Assembly: GCF_000165485.1 (NCBI RefSeq)
Contig: NC_014623.1
Location: forward strand, 3,181,501-3,245,500
DNA from: Stigmatella aurantiaca DW4/3-1
Lineage (GTDB): Bacteria > Myxococcota > Myxococcia > Myxococcales > Myxococcaceae
DNA: 64,000 nt
Direction of reading: 5' to 3'
In this document: one piece after another, positions 20,413-29,348 of the stretch
Layout: every line of letters begins with the position of its first letter
How positions within the stretch are numbered: the first letter of the stretch is position 1
Position numbers and translations under genes: made by a program
Notes under the pieces: model-generated
What the model saw: the letters and a program-made list of their open reading frames with translations, nothing else
The model's database searches: none
What the model was told of the DNA's origin: nothing

Positions 20413-20674
20413 GGGGCGCCTCCTGCGTCACCAGCTCCACGGGGTTGCGGCGCCTGGCGCGCACCTCAATGCCAGCAGGGGTGGGGGAGAAGACGACGTC
20501 GTGGCTGGCCGCGCACCTGTCACACAGCGCGAAGATGAGCAGCCCATTGCGCCACAGCGTCGTCGTCTCCTCCAGGGGGCCGCGCCTGCGGCACATGCGG
20601 CACTCCAGGACACCGCGCTCGGCGTCGGCCTGGGCCTGGCTCACCCACGCGCGCTGGAGTTGCTCGGGCGTCAT
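20393..20674 (-). CDS. Small zinc-ribbon-like protein
   Basis: 93 residues from an ATG at 20674 (ATGA overlap with the portal stop). Two Cys pairs, CRMCRRRGPLEE and ALCDRCAASHD, make a treble-clef or zinc-ribbon likely. It overlaps the minor head gene by 20 bases. Small zinc proteins between portal and minor head genes are common in myxobacterial prophages to my knowledge, but a function is not established. Nucleic-acid or protein binding is possible. Confidence 0.6.
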   Translation of the reverse strand: MTPEQLQRAWVSQAQADAERGVLECRMCRRRGPLEETTTLWRNGLLIFALCDRCAASHDVVFSPTPAGIEVRARRRNPVELVTQEAPHVHGSR

Positions 20675-22470
20675 GTGGGCTTCCCCGAGAACCAGGTGTC
20701 GAACTCTTCGCGGGGGACAGGGACGTGCTCGGTGTCCATGTAGCGGCGGGCCAGTGCCAGGCGCCCTTGGGCCAGGCGTTCCTCCTCGGCACGAAGCTCT
20801 TCTCGCAGCCCCAAGAGGCGCTTCGCCTCGCCCAGGAGGGAGCCTTTGTCCGTCCGAGGCTTCAAGTCTTCGACGCCCGTCTGGATGCCCGCCAGCGTGA
20901 GGGTGATGGGGCGCTTCACCCAGTCGTCCCCAATCTTCCTGAACTCCCGATGGAAGATGTCGCCAGCCAGGTGCCGGCCCTCCTCGGGCGTCAGCACACC
21001 CACGCGGACCAGGCGCTCCACCATCTCCGTCATGCGCTCGGGGTCTCTTGTGGCCGTCGTCTGGCTGCGGAATCGCCAGAAGCGCACGCCCATGTCCGCG
21101 AGCACCTTGCGGTTGAGGAGGAAGTCGAACTCGTCGCGCTCCGGTTGGAACACCTGGTCTTCGGCGAAGCGGAGCTGTGCCTCAGCCACCGAGCGGTTGA
21201 AGTCACGCCCGTCGCCGCGCAACAGCGGTGGCAGACGGAAGGCGCTGCCCACCTTGTCGATGTTGCGTTGGTCATACTGCTGAAAAAGTGCGTCCTGCTG
21301 CTGCGCGTCCGTCAGAGGGCGCAGCTCAATCTTCGCGCGGCCTCCGTCGCCGGTGCCGGAGCCATCGGCCTCCAAGATGAGAATCTTGTGAAAGTTGGCC
21401 TTGCCCTTCAGGTTCTCCTCAATGAAGCGCTCGATGCGAGGCACCGAGGCGTCGGAGAGCCGCCCACCGGAGACGAGCAGCGCCAGGGGCGGGACGGACT
21501 TGTTGTTGAAATAGAGGTAGTTGACCTCCTCCATCTGCCGGGAGCCGAGGACGGACAGCAGGGTGCCCACCCAGCGCGGGATGCCATAGGGAGAGCGTGG
21601 CGAATGAATCGCGAAGTGGATGAGCTCCGTGGCGGGGCCGTCCGAGGCGTCCGCGGCCTTGAGGGCGGCGACGTCCGGGAAGGCGCGGCCGGTGAGGCGG
21701 GAGATGACGCGCGAGTCCCCGAAGGACTTGAAGTACACCCGCTCGCTGCCCTGCACCTGGATGTAGCGGCGCAGGCGCCGGCGGGGGGTGACGGTGTCGA
21801 AGCTGACGGCGGAGATGCGCACGCGCTCGCGCACCTCGACGGCCTCCTTGTCCAGAGGCAGGAGACGCACGGTGTAGGAGGGCACGTAGACGAACCGGGC
21901 GATGTCGCCCTTGCCGTCGCGCAGCACCTCCCAGTACGCGTTGCCCGTCACCTCGAGGTCGTGGCGGGTGCGGCGACGCAGCTCGACGAAGCTGGAGTCG
22001 AAGCAGCAGAAGTCAAAGAAGGACTCCAGGCGGGCCTTCTCCACCCGGGCCTGCTGACGAACCTCCTCCTCATGCGCGGCGACTTCCTCGTCCGAGGGGC
22101 GTAGGGCCGTTCCTGAAGGCAGCGTGCCCGCGTCACGCGCGGACAGACGCTCCAGGGCCATGGCGTCGGCGACCTTCTCCCGGGCTCCGTCGGCGTCGAA
22201 GTCGATGGCGGGCTCGAAGCGGAAGCCGAAGCCATCGATGTTCGTCGCGTAGGCGTCGACGTTCTGCCTTAGCGAGTTGGAGTGCTCGACGAGGAGGCAG
22301 AGCGCTTCCGGCTCATATGGGGGCTGGAGCGCACCCGCGTCGGAGAAGGCCAAGGCCTCCTCTCCGCCAGGACGACTGGCGGGCTCGTCGACACGGGCGC
22401 CTACCACCATCGCCTTGAGGATGTCCTGGAGGCGCTCCTCAGCCTGGTGGACTTCCGCAGGCACTGTCAC
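20671..22470 (-). CDS. Portal protein
   Basis: 599 residues from a GTG at 22470 (GTGA overlap). Portal features include LLVEHSNSLRQNVDAYATNI near the start and RRRTRHDLEVTGNAYWEVLR. The central RSPYGIPRWVGTLLSVLGSR is followed by NYLYFNNKSVPPLALLVSGG, then FRLPPLLRGDGRDFNRSVAE, characteristic of HK97/SPP1-like portals. It forms the dodecamer through which terminase pumps DNA. The C-terminal part is charged and helical. Size is within the upper range of the family. Confidence 0.9.
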   Translation of the reverse strand: MTVPAEVHQAEERLQDILKAMVVGARVDEPASRPGGEEALAFSDAGALQPPYEPEALCLLVEHSNSLRQNVDAYATNIDGFGFRFEPAIDFDADGAREKVADAMALERLSARDAGTLPSGTALRPSDEEVAAHEEEVRQQARVEKARLESFFDFCCFDSSFVELRRRTRHDLEVTGNAYWEVLRDGKGDIARFVYVPSYTVRLLPLDKEAVEVRERVRISAVSFDTVTPRRRLRRYIQVQGSERVYFKSFGDSRVISRLTGRAFPDVAALKAADASDGPATELIHFAIHSPRSPYGIPRWVGTLLSVLGSRQMEEVNYLYFNNKSVPPLALLVSGGRLSDASVPRIERFIEENLKGKANFHKILILEADGSGTGDGGRAKIELRPLTDAQQQDALFQQYDQRNIDKVGSAFRLPPLLRGDGRDFNRSVAEAQLRFAEDQVFQPERDEFDFLLNRKVLADMGVRFWRFRSQTTATRDPERMTEMVERLVRVGVLTPEEGRHLAGDIFHREFRKIGDDWVKRPITLTLAGIQTGVEDLKPRTDKGSLLGEAKRLLGLREELRAEEERLAQGRLALARRYMDTEHVPVPREEFDTWFSGKPT

Positions 22471-22667
22471 GGGCGGTCCTCCACGTAGGCCAGGAGGCCC
22501 GTGGGGGTGTGGGAGACGGCGCGGACGCGCTGGCCGCGCGCTGCCAGCTCTGCGTGCAGCGCCTCCAGCAGGCCGTCGTGGGTGCTGGCCTCGACGGCGA
22601 ACTCCGGCCCGGGGCGTGCCGCGCCCGAGGGGGAGGAGAGGACGAAGACTCTGACGACGCTCTGCAC
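22467..22667 (-). CDS. Small hypothetical protein before the portal
   Basis: 66 residues from a GTG at 22667, chosen because GGGAGG lies five bases upstream. Earlier in-frame starts run into the repeated promoter element. Sequence VQSVVRVFVLSSPSGAARPG followed by EASTHDGLLEALHAELAARG looks like a small alpha/beta fold. It overlaps the portal start (GTGA). About 100 bases of leader separate it from promoter-like element C. Family unknown. Confidence 0.5.
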   Translation of the reverse strand: MQSVVRVFVLSSPSGAARPGPEFAVEASTHDGLLEALHAELAARGQRVRAVSHTPTGLLAYVEDRP

Positions 22668-22764
22668 ACGGGCCTCCCGCACCAGGTGGAGGCAAGGCGC
22701 GCGGTGGGAGGGGCGCCCTCGATGTGCGAGGGCGTTGGGGGCCGCGCGCCTCACCTCCAGCGAG

Positions 22765-22797
22765 GACAAAGGCCTCGGGCCCGATTTCGGGGACATC
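22765..22797 (-). promoter_or_regulatory. 33-bp repeated promoter-like element, copy C
   Basis: Minus strand: GATGTCCCCGAAATCGGG, then CCCGAGGCCTTTGTC. This is the copy closest to consensus. It lies at the start of the portal-minor head block, right at the border with the plus-strand cargo island. Taking this as a start site, the leader of the portal operon would be about 100 bases. Confidence 0.65.
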
Positions 22798-22911
22798 GGG
22801 TGGGAGTGCTTTGCGGTTGTGTCGAGACGAACTGCGACACGCCAGGGAGGGCTCGGTTGTGCCGTCCCTTGCGAACACGTTGAAGCCCCTCTTCAACGCG
22901 GAGGAGACACC

Positions 22912-23799
22912 ATGGACACCTACCGTGTCGCGAGACTGCCCGCGCGCCTGCGTGGCTTCGCGCTGCCGGACACGAGCAAGTCACCCGAGGGCTATGTCGA
23001 GGCGGGGGACTACCTCGTGCTCGAGGAGAAGGCCCGCTATCCCACGCCCGACACCGACTACGCCCGGCTGGTGGCGCCCCAGTTGAGCGGACTCGACACC
23101 TGGGTGTGCACGCGCTGGCGCACGCAGCGCTACGCGACGCTCGTCTCCCAGGAGCGCGCCCCTGCCATGGCCCGGCTGTCGTTCGCCAATGAGCCGCTGG
23201 CCATCCAGGAGGAGCGTCTCTTCGCTCTCCTGTGGGCGTTCGTCGACTACCGGTACGACGTGAGCAGGGCGTACTACCCGTGGGCGCTGCCGGGCGTCCG
23301 TGTCCCGTTGGCGCCGCCCCGGCTGAACAACTGCTGCACCTTCGTCGAGGCCCTGTTGGTGAAGGCCTTCTCCGAGGCGCATGGTGCGGCCTTCTCGTGG
23401 GACGCGCGTCGCCACCGGCAGATGATGATCGCCTCCACCCAGGACTACTTTTCTCCCGTGACGGCGGCCGTCGAGTCCGGCATGGCCCTGCGTGCGCCGT
23501 CGGCGGATGTGCCTCCCCACCCATGGACGCTCATCCAGGGGTGGCGCAGCCAGTGGGACTCCGGGCACACCTTCCTCGTTCTGGACCACCACCCAGAGAC
23601 AGACAAGGTGCTGGTGCTGGAGTCCAACGCTGCCTATGGGCTCGACGGCGTCGGCTACCGTGGCCTCGGCAACCTGCGGGACGTCGGCCTCCAGCCGCCT
23701 GCGGACTGGTGGTTGCGGAGCGAGGTGTGGACGTGGCGCCGCATCTGCTCGACGTACCCCTTCCGGTGGCAGGGCTGGTTGAAGGTCAAGGCGCGCTGA
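22912..23799 (+). CDS. Cysteine-hydrolase-like protein (papain/NlpC-type candidate)
   Basis: 295 residues from an ATG at 22912 with GGAGGAGACACC upstream, on the strand opposite to the late genes. The pattern LNNCCTFVEALLVKAF (Cys at the start of a helix), then WDSGHTFLVLDHHPETDKVL (His on a strand) and VLESNAAYGLDGVGYRG fits a papain-fold hydrolase with Cys-His-Asn/Glu. It could be a lysis amidase, since no other lysin is visible, or a secreted effector. No signal peptide is seen. A decayed copy of its last 70 residues lies at 27660-27878. Confidence 0.55.
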   Translation: MDTYRVARLPARLRGFALPDTSKSPEGYVEAGDYLVLEEKARYPTPDTDYARLVAPQLSGLDTWVCTRWRTQRYATLVSQERAPAMARLSFANEPLAIQEERLFALLWAFVDYRYDVSRAYYPWALPGVRVPLAPPRLNNCCTFVEALLVKAFSEAHGAAFSWDARRHRQMMIASTQDYFSPVTAAVESGMALRAPSADVPPHPWTLIQGWRSQWDSGHTFLVLDHHPETDKVLVLESNAAYGLDGVGYRGLGNLRDVGLQPPADWWLRSEVWTWRRICSTYPFRWQGWLKVKAR

Positions 23800-24020
23800 G
23801 TCCGCAGAACTCGCGCTGACACAGGCTCCGCTCACAGGAGGCGGTGCAGTCAGGGGGGCGCATGTGTGTGGTGTGGAGTTCTCCCACCTTATGGGGCGCC
23901 CATTCAGTTTGGTCACTAGGTTGAGAACCTTGCGCCTCCGGCCTCATTTCTATAATATTCTTCGAGTTTAGGCCGTATTCCTGATGTGTCAGCGATGCGG
24001 CGAGGACCGAGGGGTCAAAC

Positions 24021-24851
24021 ATGGCGTCACGCAGTTGGGTTCCGGAGCCGGTGAAGTACATGGACGAGCGCGTTCCGGCTGGCTTCTTCCTGGACACGCT
24101 GCGTGCGCTTCGCGATGCGAATCGCATCGCTGCGGCAAGTCTCCGAGGTCTGGAGGCTGACTGGCGCAAAGGTGCCTTTGCCCACGTGCGGCGGGAGTTC
24201 TTCAACCAGCTTTGGGGACCGGTGGCTCGCAAGTACGGAGGACGCGCGCGAGCAGTGCTCAACGCGAACTTCGCGACGAAGCATCTCGAGGTGACTCTGG
24301 GGGGAATCAAGTTCACCGCAGTAGCAGTGCAGTCTCCCAACGAGTTCCCGCGGGAAGCCGAGTATCGAACGTCATTGGCCGGTGGAAACCAGCTCTCCAT
24401 GCTGGCGCGGATGGGAATGGAAGAGGAGCAGCCGTTAGCAGAGGCGCAACTCTACGCAGTATTCGGCTACTCAAGCGACGTCGAAGAGGAGAGCGGTCTG
24501 CCTGTGTTTGCGCACGTCGGGTTCCCGCACCACAGGAAGAAGAAGTACGTGGATATCAAGTCCTTGCACCAGTTGATTCGCGAACTCGGTGGCCCCGTGA
24601 ACTCGATTGATGCCGCGCGAGATTTGTCTACGGCGATCTCCAGCGACGCTAACCTCCCCTCCGAGGCAGAGTTCGAAGTGAACCTTACGGATGCAGAGCC
24701 GCCGTTGCGTATCGTCGGCCGTGATAACAAGGCTCCTAATAACGCCGAGCAGAGCCTGTCGACGGAGTTCGAGGAGGAGCGGACTGAAGACGAGCCGCAT
24801 CTGAGTATCATCCCCCGTAACAATAAGATTCCTGTTACAGAGGACGAATGA
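24021..24851 (+). CDS. Unknown protein paired with Xre-ImmA gene
   Basis: 276 residues. The N-terminal half is helical (YMDERVPAGFFLDTLRALRD, then RREFFNQLWGPVARKYGGRA). The middle is beta-rich (LEVTLGGIKFTAVAVQSPNE; LYAVFGYSSDVEEESGLPVF). The C-terminal 90 residues are acidic and low-complexity. Its stop overlaps the start of the Xre-ImmA gene (ATGA), so the two are co-translated. Two-gene units of an unknown protein plus an Xre-ImmA/IrrE protease often behave as toxin-antitoxin or stress switches. I infer that, but do not recognise this protein family. Confidence 0.6.
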   Translation: MASRSWVPEPVKYMDERVPAGFFLDTLRALRDANRIAAASLRGLEADWRKGAFAHVRREFFNQLWGPVARKYGGRARAVLNANFATKHLEVTLGGIKFTAVAVQSPNEFPREAEYRTSLAGGNQLSMLARMGMEEEQPLAEAQLYAVFGYSSDVEEESGLPVFAHVGFPHHRKKKYVDIKSLHQLIRELGGPVNSIDAARDLSTAISSDANLPSEAEFEVNLTDAEPPLRIVGRDNKAPNNAEQSLSTEFEEERTEDEPHLSIIPRNNKIPVTEDE

Positions 24852-26053
24852 TTCTAGGTACTCCAGGCTTCATTGGCTCACGCTTGGTGGAGGCGCGCCT
24901 TGAGCGCGGTATCCCCGTGCGCGCGCTCGCCGAGCGTGTTGAGATCAGTGTGCCTGCTATCTATGGTTATGAGAAAGGCGCCTCTAGTCCTCGAGCCGAT
25001 GTGTTGCGGCGGTTGTGCGACGCGCTCGATGTGCCTGAACGCTACTTTCTCATGCCCGTGGAGGAACAAACTGGAAGCGCGGTCTTCTACCGCGCACAGC
25101 GCTCGACAAGTGTTGCTGCCTGCAATGCCGCAGAGGCAAAGCTAAGCTGGCTACACCGGCTCGGAACTGTAGTTGGCCAGTTTGTCGATCTGCCTTCCAT
25201 GAGTTTGCCGGACTTTGCGATTCCAAGGGATCCGCTTGCTCTCTCGGATGGTGAAGTAGAGCGATTTGCGGTCGAAACGCGGCGCTACTGGGGGTTGGGA
25301 CAAGGGCCAATTAGCAACATGGTTGCGTTGCTGGAGAAGCATGGCGTTCTGTTGGCGCGGGCCCAGGTTGATGCAGATGCTTTGGATGGTTTGTCTCAGT
25401 TCTTCCCAGATCACGCTGTAGGCCTGCTGGCTGCTAACAAAGAATCGGGACCGCGTTCGCGCTTCGATGTTGCGCATGAACTCGGTCACCTTGTGCTTCA
25501 TCGAGGAGTTGAACAGTCGCGACTCAATAAGCCAAGTGAGTGGCGTGCCTTTGAGAATCAAGCTCATCGATTTGCTGCGGCCTTGCTGTTTCCCCCAGAG
25601 GCATTTCGACACGAGGTGAAGTCATTCACTCTGGATGGTTTTTTTGAGTTGAAGATGCGCTGGAAGGTCTCTGTGCGGATGATGATGATGCAGGCCCAGA
25701 GATTGGGATTTTTGAGCGACGACGCGATGACTCGGCTTCACATCAACTACGCTCGCAGGGGCTATAAGCGGAGTGAACCCCTGGACGAGCAGCTTCCGCC
25801 GGAACAGCCGCGGTTGATTCGCCGTGCGATTGAGCTGTGGGTTGCAGAGCGAGGATTCGAGGAGGTGTGTGCGCATTTGCCCTTCGCAAACCGCGACATC
25901 GTTACCTTGACGGGCGTTCCTCGTGGAGTGCTTACAGGGGAGAGCGCACAGGTTCTAAGACTGGTTCCTGCCTCTACGGCTGCTGAAAACGCGCCTGGGC
26001 CGCAGGACACCCCACCAGGAGGAGGAACGGTTACACCGCTTCGACGCTTGTGA
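24848..26053 (+). CDS. Xre-family regulator with ImmA/IrrE metallopeptidase domain
   Basis: 401 residues. Residues 10-65 form a helix-turn-helix (SRLVEARLERGIPVRALAER then YGYEKGASSPRADVLRRLCD). Residues 205-220 carry the zinc-peptidase motif DVAHELGHLVLHRG (HELGH at 210-214), followed by FENQAHRFAAALLFPPEAFR. This is the domain order of ImmA/IrrE proteins that cleave or inactivate a repressor on a stress or phage signal. Base composition is clearly less GC-rich than the phage genes. It is coupled to 24021-24851, and DUF3800 follows 190 bases later. Confidence 0.88.
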   Translation: MILGTPGFIGSRLVEARLERGIPVRALAERVEISVPAIYGYEKGASSPRADVLRRLCDALDVPERYFLMPVEEQTGSAVFYRAQRSTSVAACNAAEAKLSWLHRLGTVVGQFVDLPSMSLPDFAIPRDPLALSDGEVERFAVETRRYWGLGQGPISNMVALLEKHGVLLARAQVDADALDGLSQFFPDHAVGLLAANKESGPRSRFDVAHELGHLVLHRGVEQSRLNKPSEWRAFENQAHRFAAALLFPPEAFRHEVKSFTLDGFFELKMRWKVSVRMMMMQAQRLGFLSDDAMTRLHINYARRGYKRSEPLDEQLPPEQPRLIRRAIELWVAERGFEEVCAHLPFANRDIVTLTGVPRGVLTGESAQVLRLVPASTAAENAPGPQDTPPGGGTVTPLRRL

Positions 26054-26242
26054 CATCGGGTGGGCGCCTTCCGGTGACCCGCACGCGGATCCCCGCTTCC
26101 TCTGCCCTCGCCAAGAGGTTGAAGCGTGCCGCGCTGTGGCTATGGGCAATGCCGGTGTCTTTGATGCTGCCGTGTAGGTCGGGGGGCAGTATCGTCGCGT
26201 GCGGCGGGCGCGAGTCGAGATCTCAGTCGTCGGGGTGGCAAT

Positions 26243-27340
26243 GTGAATGTGAATCTATACTGCGATGAGTCTGGAAATGGAGGGCCTAACTACTTCGATC
26301 TGGAGCAGCCAGTACATGTGCTTGCGGGACTTCTGGTGCCAGATGATGCGAGAGGTAAGCTCGTAGGCTTTATCCAAAAGGTTCGCAATGAGTACCCACA
26401 GGGAAAGGAGACGAAAGGGAAGACGCTACTCAAATCCCCCAGGGGGCGCCGTGTGCTGGCGGACTTTATTGATGACGTGGCCAGCGTGGGATGTGGATTT
26501 ACGTTCGTTGTCGCGGAGAGGCGGTATTGCGCGGCTGCAAAAATCGTCGAGACGTTCTTTGACCCAGGCCATAATCCGAGTGCCGAGTGGTTGCCTACGA
26601 ACGCCAATGTGGCCCGAAAGAAACTTGCTGAGATAATTCAGGCATTGCCGGACAGATATCTTCAAAATTTCGTGACAGCATATAGAGAGCCGACGTTGGA
26701 CGGATTGGCGGAGTCGGCAAGGTCGATTGGCTATGTGCTAGATTTGAGTGGGCATTCCGTCTTTGCTAGGACCGTTCGGGGGAATCTCAATGTCATGAAT
26801 GCCGTGCTTTCTGCGGAGTTGTTGGTGACTGAGGAGGTTAATCGTAAGTCCTCTACGAGCCTGAATTATCCGGTATTTACTCTGTTTTTGAGTCTCAGTG
26901 ATGCGCTGCTTGCTAGGGCGGGGCACTCTGGAGATGTCGTCCATGACGTGACGAAGGAGTTTGAACGGGCGTTTCGGGATGCGTTTCGCAGAATGCAGGA
27001 TGTGGGTGTTTCTCCGTATTATGAAGAGGCTTTTCTCCAGGATGGGCGACCGGCGCGACTCAAAGTAGAGGCCTTCAAAGCTTTCCGAACAGGGGAGTCG
27101 ATAGAGGAGCCCGAAGTGCGTGGGGCCGATTACACGGCAAATGCCGTAAAGGGAGTCGTGCTCATGGGGACGGGCGATAGTGAACTGGGGCCGTGCCCTC
27201 ACATGCGTCGAATTGCGAAGAGGGTGCTCCCGTCTTTGCTTCAGTCTGGCGGAGACATAATCGGCTCCGAGGCGTTCTGTGCAAGCGTGATAGCCCCGAT
27301 GCTGGAGGCTCTTCGCGGCTTCGCGTCGCAAGAGGATTAG
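26243..27340 (+). CDS. DUF3800 family protein
   Basis: 365 residues from a GTG at 26243. The family's N-terminal motif is plain: LYCDESGNGGPNYF (DES at 8-10), then LAGLLVPDDARGKLVGFIQK. It continues with ADFIDDVASVGCGFTFVVAE and a C-terminal GADYTANAVKGVVLMGTGDS. DUF3800 resembles an RNase H-like fold with acidic residues, and its members are common in defence islands and prophage cargo. Base composition is much lower in GC than its surroundings, so it is a recent import. Biochemical activity is unproven. Confidence 0.85.
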   Translation: MNVNLYCDESGNGGPNYFDLEQPVHVLAGLLVPDDARGKLVGFIQKVRNEYPQGKETKGKTLLKSPRGRRVLADFIDDVASVGCGFTFVVAERRYCAAAKIVETFFDPGHNPSAEWLPTNANVARKKLAEIIQALPDRYLQNFVTAYREPTLDGLAESARSIGYVLDLSGHSVFARTVRGNLNVMNAVLSAELLVTEEVNRKSSTSLNYPVFTLFLSLSDALLARAGHSGDVVHDVTKEFERAFRDAFRRMQDVGVSPYYEEAFLQDGRPARLKVEAFKAFRTGESIEEPEVRGADYTANAVKGVVLMGTGDSELGPCPHMRRIAKRVLPSLLQSGGDIIGSEAFCASVIAPMLEALRGFASQED

Positions 27341-27487
27341 GGTGCGGACTGACCGTATGGCGGTCCTGGCCTGGGGTTGGCGCATCGCCGACCAGCCGTT
27401 TCTGTTAGCGGGCTGAATGATTTTCGCTTGCGACCAAGAATGTCCTTTGGGTGTAGGGGTGTTTGCCATGTCATCTGGCTTGCGAGA

Positions 27488-27640
27488 CTAACCAATCACC
27501 CGCACCCCAATCTCCCCGGTGCCTCGTCGCTCGGGCCCCCGCTCACGCTGGCACGCCAGGGCAACGGCCCAGAACTTGTCCGCGTGCCCGCGGTTGGTGC
27601 GCTCGGCGTCGAAGGAGGGCCGGGATGCGCGCTCAGTGCG
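27488..27640 (-). pseudogene. Remnant of terminase large-subunit C-terminus
   Basis: On the minus strand the frame ends [20 protein letters not shown] and then GEIGVRVIG before the stop. This is a diverged duplicate of the C-terminus of the terminase gene at 29535 ([29 protein letters not shown]). Only about 40-45 codons are preserved; upstream it is abruptly joined to a fragment of another gene. It is a scar, not a gene. Confidence 0.75.
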
Positions 27641-27659
27641 CTTCGGGCGGTCCTCCCTC

Positions 27660-27878
27660 GCCGTTGACCACCATGCGGAGACGGACAAGGTACTGGTGCT
27701 GGAGTCCAACGCCGCCTTCCGGCTCGACGGCGTCGGCTACGGCGGCCTCGGCAACCTGCGGGACGTCGGCCTCCAGCCGCCTGCGGACTGGTGGTTGCGG
27801 AGCGAGGTGTGGACGTGGCGCCGCATCTGCTCGACGTACCCCTTCCGGCGGCAGGCCTGGCTGAAGGTTAAGGAGTGA
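27660..27878 (+). pseudogene. Remnant of the cysteine-hydrolase gene C-terminus
   Basis: Plus-strand frame with AETDKVLVLESNAAFRLDGV, LGNLRDVGLQPPADWWLRSE and the end AWLKVKE, nearly identical to the last 70 residues of the gene at 22912-23799. The catalytic N-terminal part is missing. The left border joins directly to the terminase remnant, a junction that cannot be ancestral. Base substitutions show it comes from a related phage rather than from a very recent local duplication. Confidence 0.75.
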
Positions 27879-28305
27879 GCGCCCGCAGAGTGGGAGGCTG
27901 CGTCGTATATCGCTGACCGACCACCAGCGCTTGTTGGTGCTCTTGGCCGAGAAATCGGACGGGAGTGCGTATGGAGGAGCGGCGCCGAAGAGCGCCGCTA
28001 ACGAGGGCAGGGCATTGGGCCAATTGACGGCTGGCTGCGTTTGGTTGCGAAAGGAGGCCTGTGGCTGCCGCCCGAAGGTCAAAGCCCCGCGGGGACCATT
28101 CATGGGAGCTATAGCGGCTACGCCCGGTTGACGGTCAGTCAAGGTGAGCAGTACAACGATGGATAGGGGCACTCGACGGATGCCCGCCGCCCACACCGGC
28201 AAAGCCGAACTGGCACCGACGTTGTTACCCAACGCTCTCACCTTTGAGCGCTGCGGTCCTGAGTGGGCCACGACCGACTAAGGCGCTTTCTGAGGAGAGA
28301 GTTCC
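27879..28305. other. Intergenic stretch without recognisable gene
   Basis: About 425 bases between the scar and the next gene. No frame has protein-like composition, and no tRNA or strong hairpin was noticed. The last 20 bases carry the leader of the next gene (GAGGAGAGAGTTCC before the ATG at 28306). Confidence 0.4.
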
Positions 28306-28956
28306 ATGTCACGTCGGACGTTTACGAGCGTCGAGGTCGAGCACCTGAAGCGCTCGGCGAAGAAGGCGGCTAAGCAAGAGGGAATCCCCCACCTGCAGTG
28401 GCTGAACAACTTCGCAAAGAGCGCGGGCTACATCGACTTCCGCGACCTGAAGCACCGTGTAATGCCGGGCTCGAAGGCGGGTGCTTCGCCGAAGCAGTCT
28501 GCTCCGCCCGACTCGCCGCCTCCACGCGTCGAGAACGGGAGCAAGCACCGTCTCATGGAGTTGGTCGAGGAGCACGGCCCCTGCCGTTCGCAGTGGCGCC
28601 GCGGTCCGGCGTTCGCTTATGGCTGCATCCTGTGGAAGGGGCACGACGGGCCACACAGTCGGTTCGGGAAGTCGTGGACCGACGCCGAAGGCCACATGCC
28701 GACGGCCGCCGAACTCCGCCAACTCGAGCACGAAGAGGCGACCGGCACCATGCGGGAGTTCGTCCTGAAAGACGGCGAGTTCGTCGAGGTCACGCCGGAA
28801 GACAGCGTCCGTAGGCCCGGAGAGGGGCGCAGCAAGTTCCGCTACCTGGAAGAGACGCTCGAAGCCGAGGACGACGAGCCAGACGACGAGACGTTCCCTC
28901 CGGGGGACGACGGCTTCGTTGATGAAGACGAGGATGACGCCGACGACGGCGAATAG
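28306..28956 (+). CDS. Uncharacterised acidic cargo protein
   Basis: 216 residues from an ATG at 28306 with GAGGAGAGAG upstream. The N-terminal 50 residues (VEHLKRSAKKAAKQEGIPHL then SAGYIDFRDLKHRV) resemble the small helical domain found in plasmid and phage accessory proteins. The middle has CRSQWRRGPAFAYGCILWKG, with paired Cys and H-x-G-P-H. The last 50 residues are nearly all Asp/Glu. It may be a DNA mimic or an anti-restriction type protein because of its acidic end, but this is a guess. Confidence 0.6.
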   Translation: MSRRTFTSVEVEHLKRSAKKAAKQEGIPHLQWLNNFAKSAGYIDFRDLKHRVMPGSKAGASPKQSAPPDSPPPRVENGSKHRLMELVEEHGPCRSQWRRGPAFAYGCILWKGHDGPHSRFGKSWTDAEGHMPTAAELRQLEHEEATGTMREFVLKDGEFVEVTPEDSVRRPGEGRSKFRYLEETLEAEDDEPDDETFPPGDDGFVDEDEDDADDGE

Positions 28957-28962
28957 GGCGAG

Positions 28963-28999
28963 CCGAGGGCGAAGGTCGTGTTCGACCCTCCGCCCTCGG
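28963..28999. terminator. Bidirectional hairpin between convergent genes
   Basis: CCGAGGGCG and CGCCCTCGG form the outer arms, with an inner stem AGGTCG/CGACCCT around a TGTT loop. It lies 7 bases after the plus-strand stop at 28956 and 12 bases after the minus-strand stop at 29011, so it can end transcription from both sides. Confidence 0.65.
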
Positions 29000-29010
29000 T
29001 GCGCGGTTCG

Positions 29011-29340
29011 CTACCTCACGACGTGCGTCGAGGTCGTGGTCGCCGACTCGATGGTCCACTTGCCATCAACATGGACCAACGAGCCGGTGGCGGTCGCCTC
29101 GACCTTCTCTCCGTTCTCGCCTTGCTCCGCCGGGGTGTCTCCAACGAAGTTGATGCGTGCGCGGAAAGCGATCCGACCGCGTCCATCCCAGTCCGCGCGC
29201 TCAACCTCACCCTCGTCGAACTCAAACGGCGACCCGTTCGTATCTGCGAGCGTGCCGCTGAGGTCGTCGTCCTCGAAGAGTAGGCGTCCACCGATCTCCA
29301 TCAGCATGCTCTCCACGATCTCTACTGGCTGCTTGGCCAT
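29011..29340 (-). CDS. Uncharacterised protein next to terminase
   Basis: 109 residues from an ATG at 29340 (MAKQPVEIVESMLMEIGGRL). The leader has AAGGAG. The sequence is beta-rich and acidic (LFEDDDLSGTLADTNGSPFE; RARINFVGDTPAEQGENGEK) and ends VDGKWTIESATTTSTHVVR. No family was recognised. It faces the gene at 28306 across a terminator hairpin and is read in the same direction as terminase. A perfect inverted repeat covers the region just upstream of its ribosome-binding site. Confidence 0.6.
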   Translation of the reverse strand: MAKQPVEIVESMLMEIGGRLLFEDDDLSGTLADTNGSPFEFDEGEVERADWDGRGRIAFRARINFVGDTPAEQGENGEKVEATATGSLVHVDGKWTIESATTTSTHVVR

Positions 29341-29348
29341 TTCTTTCT

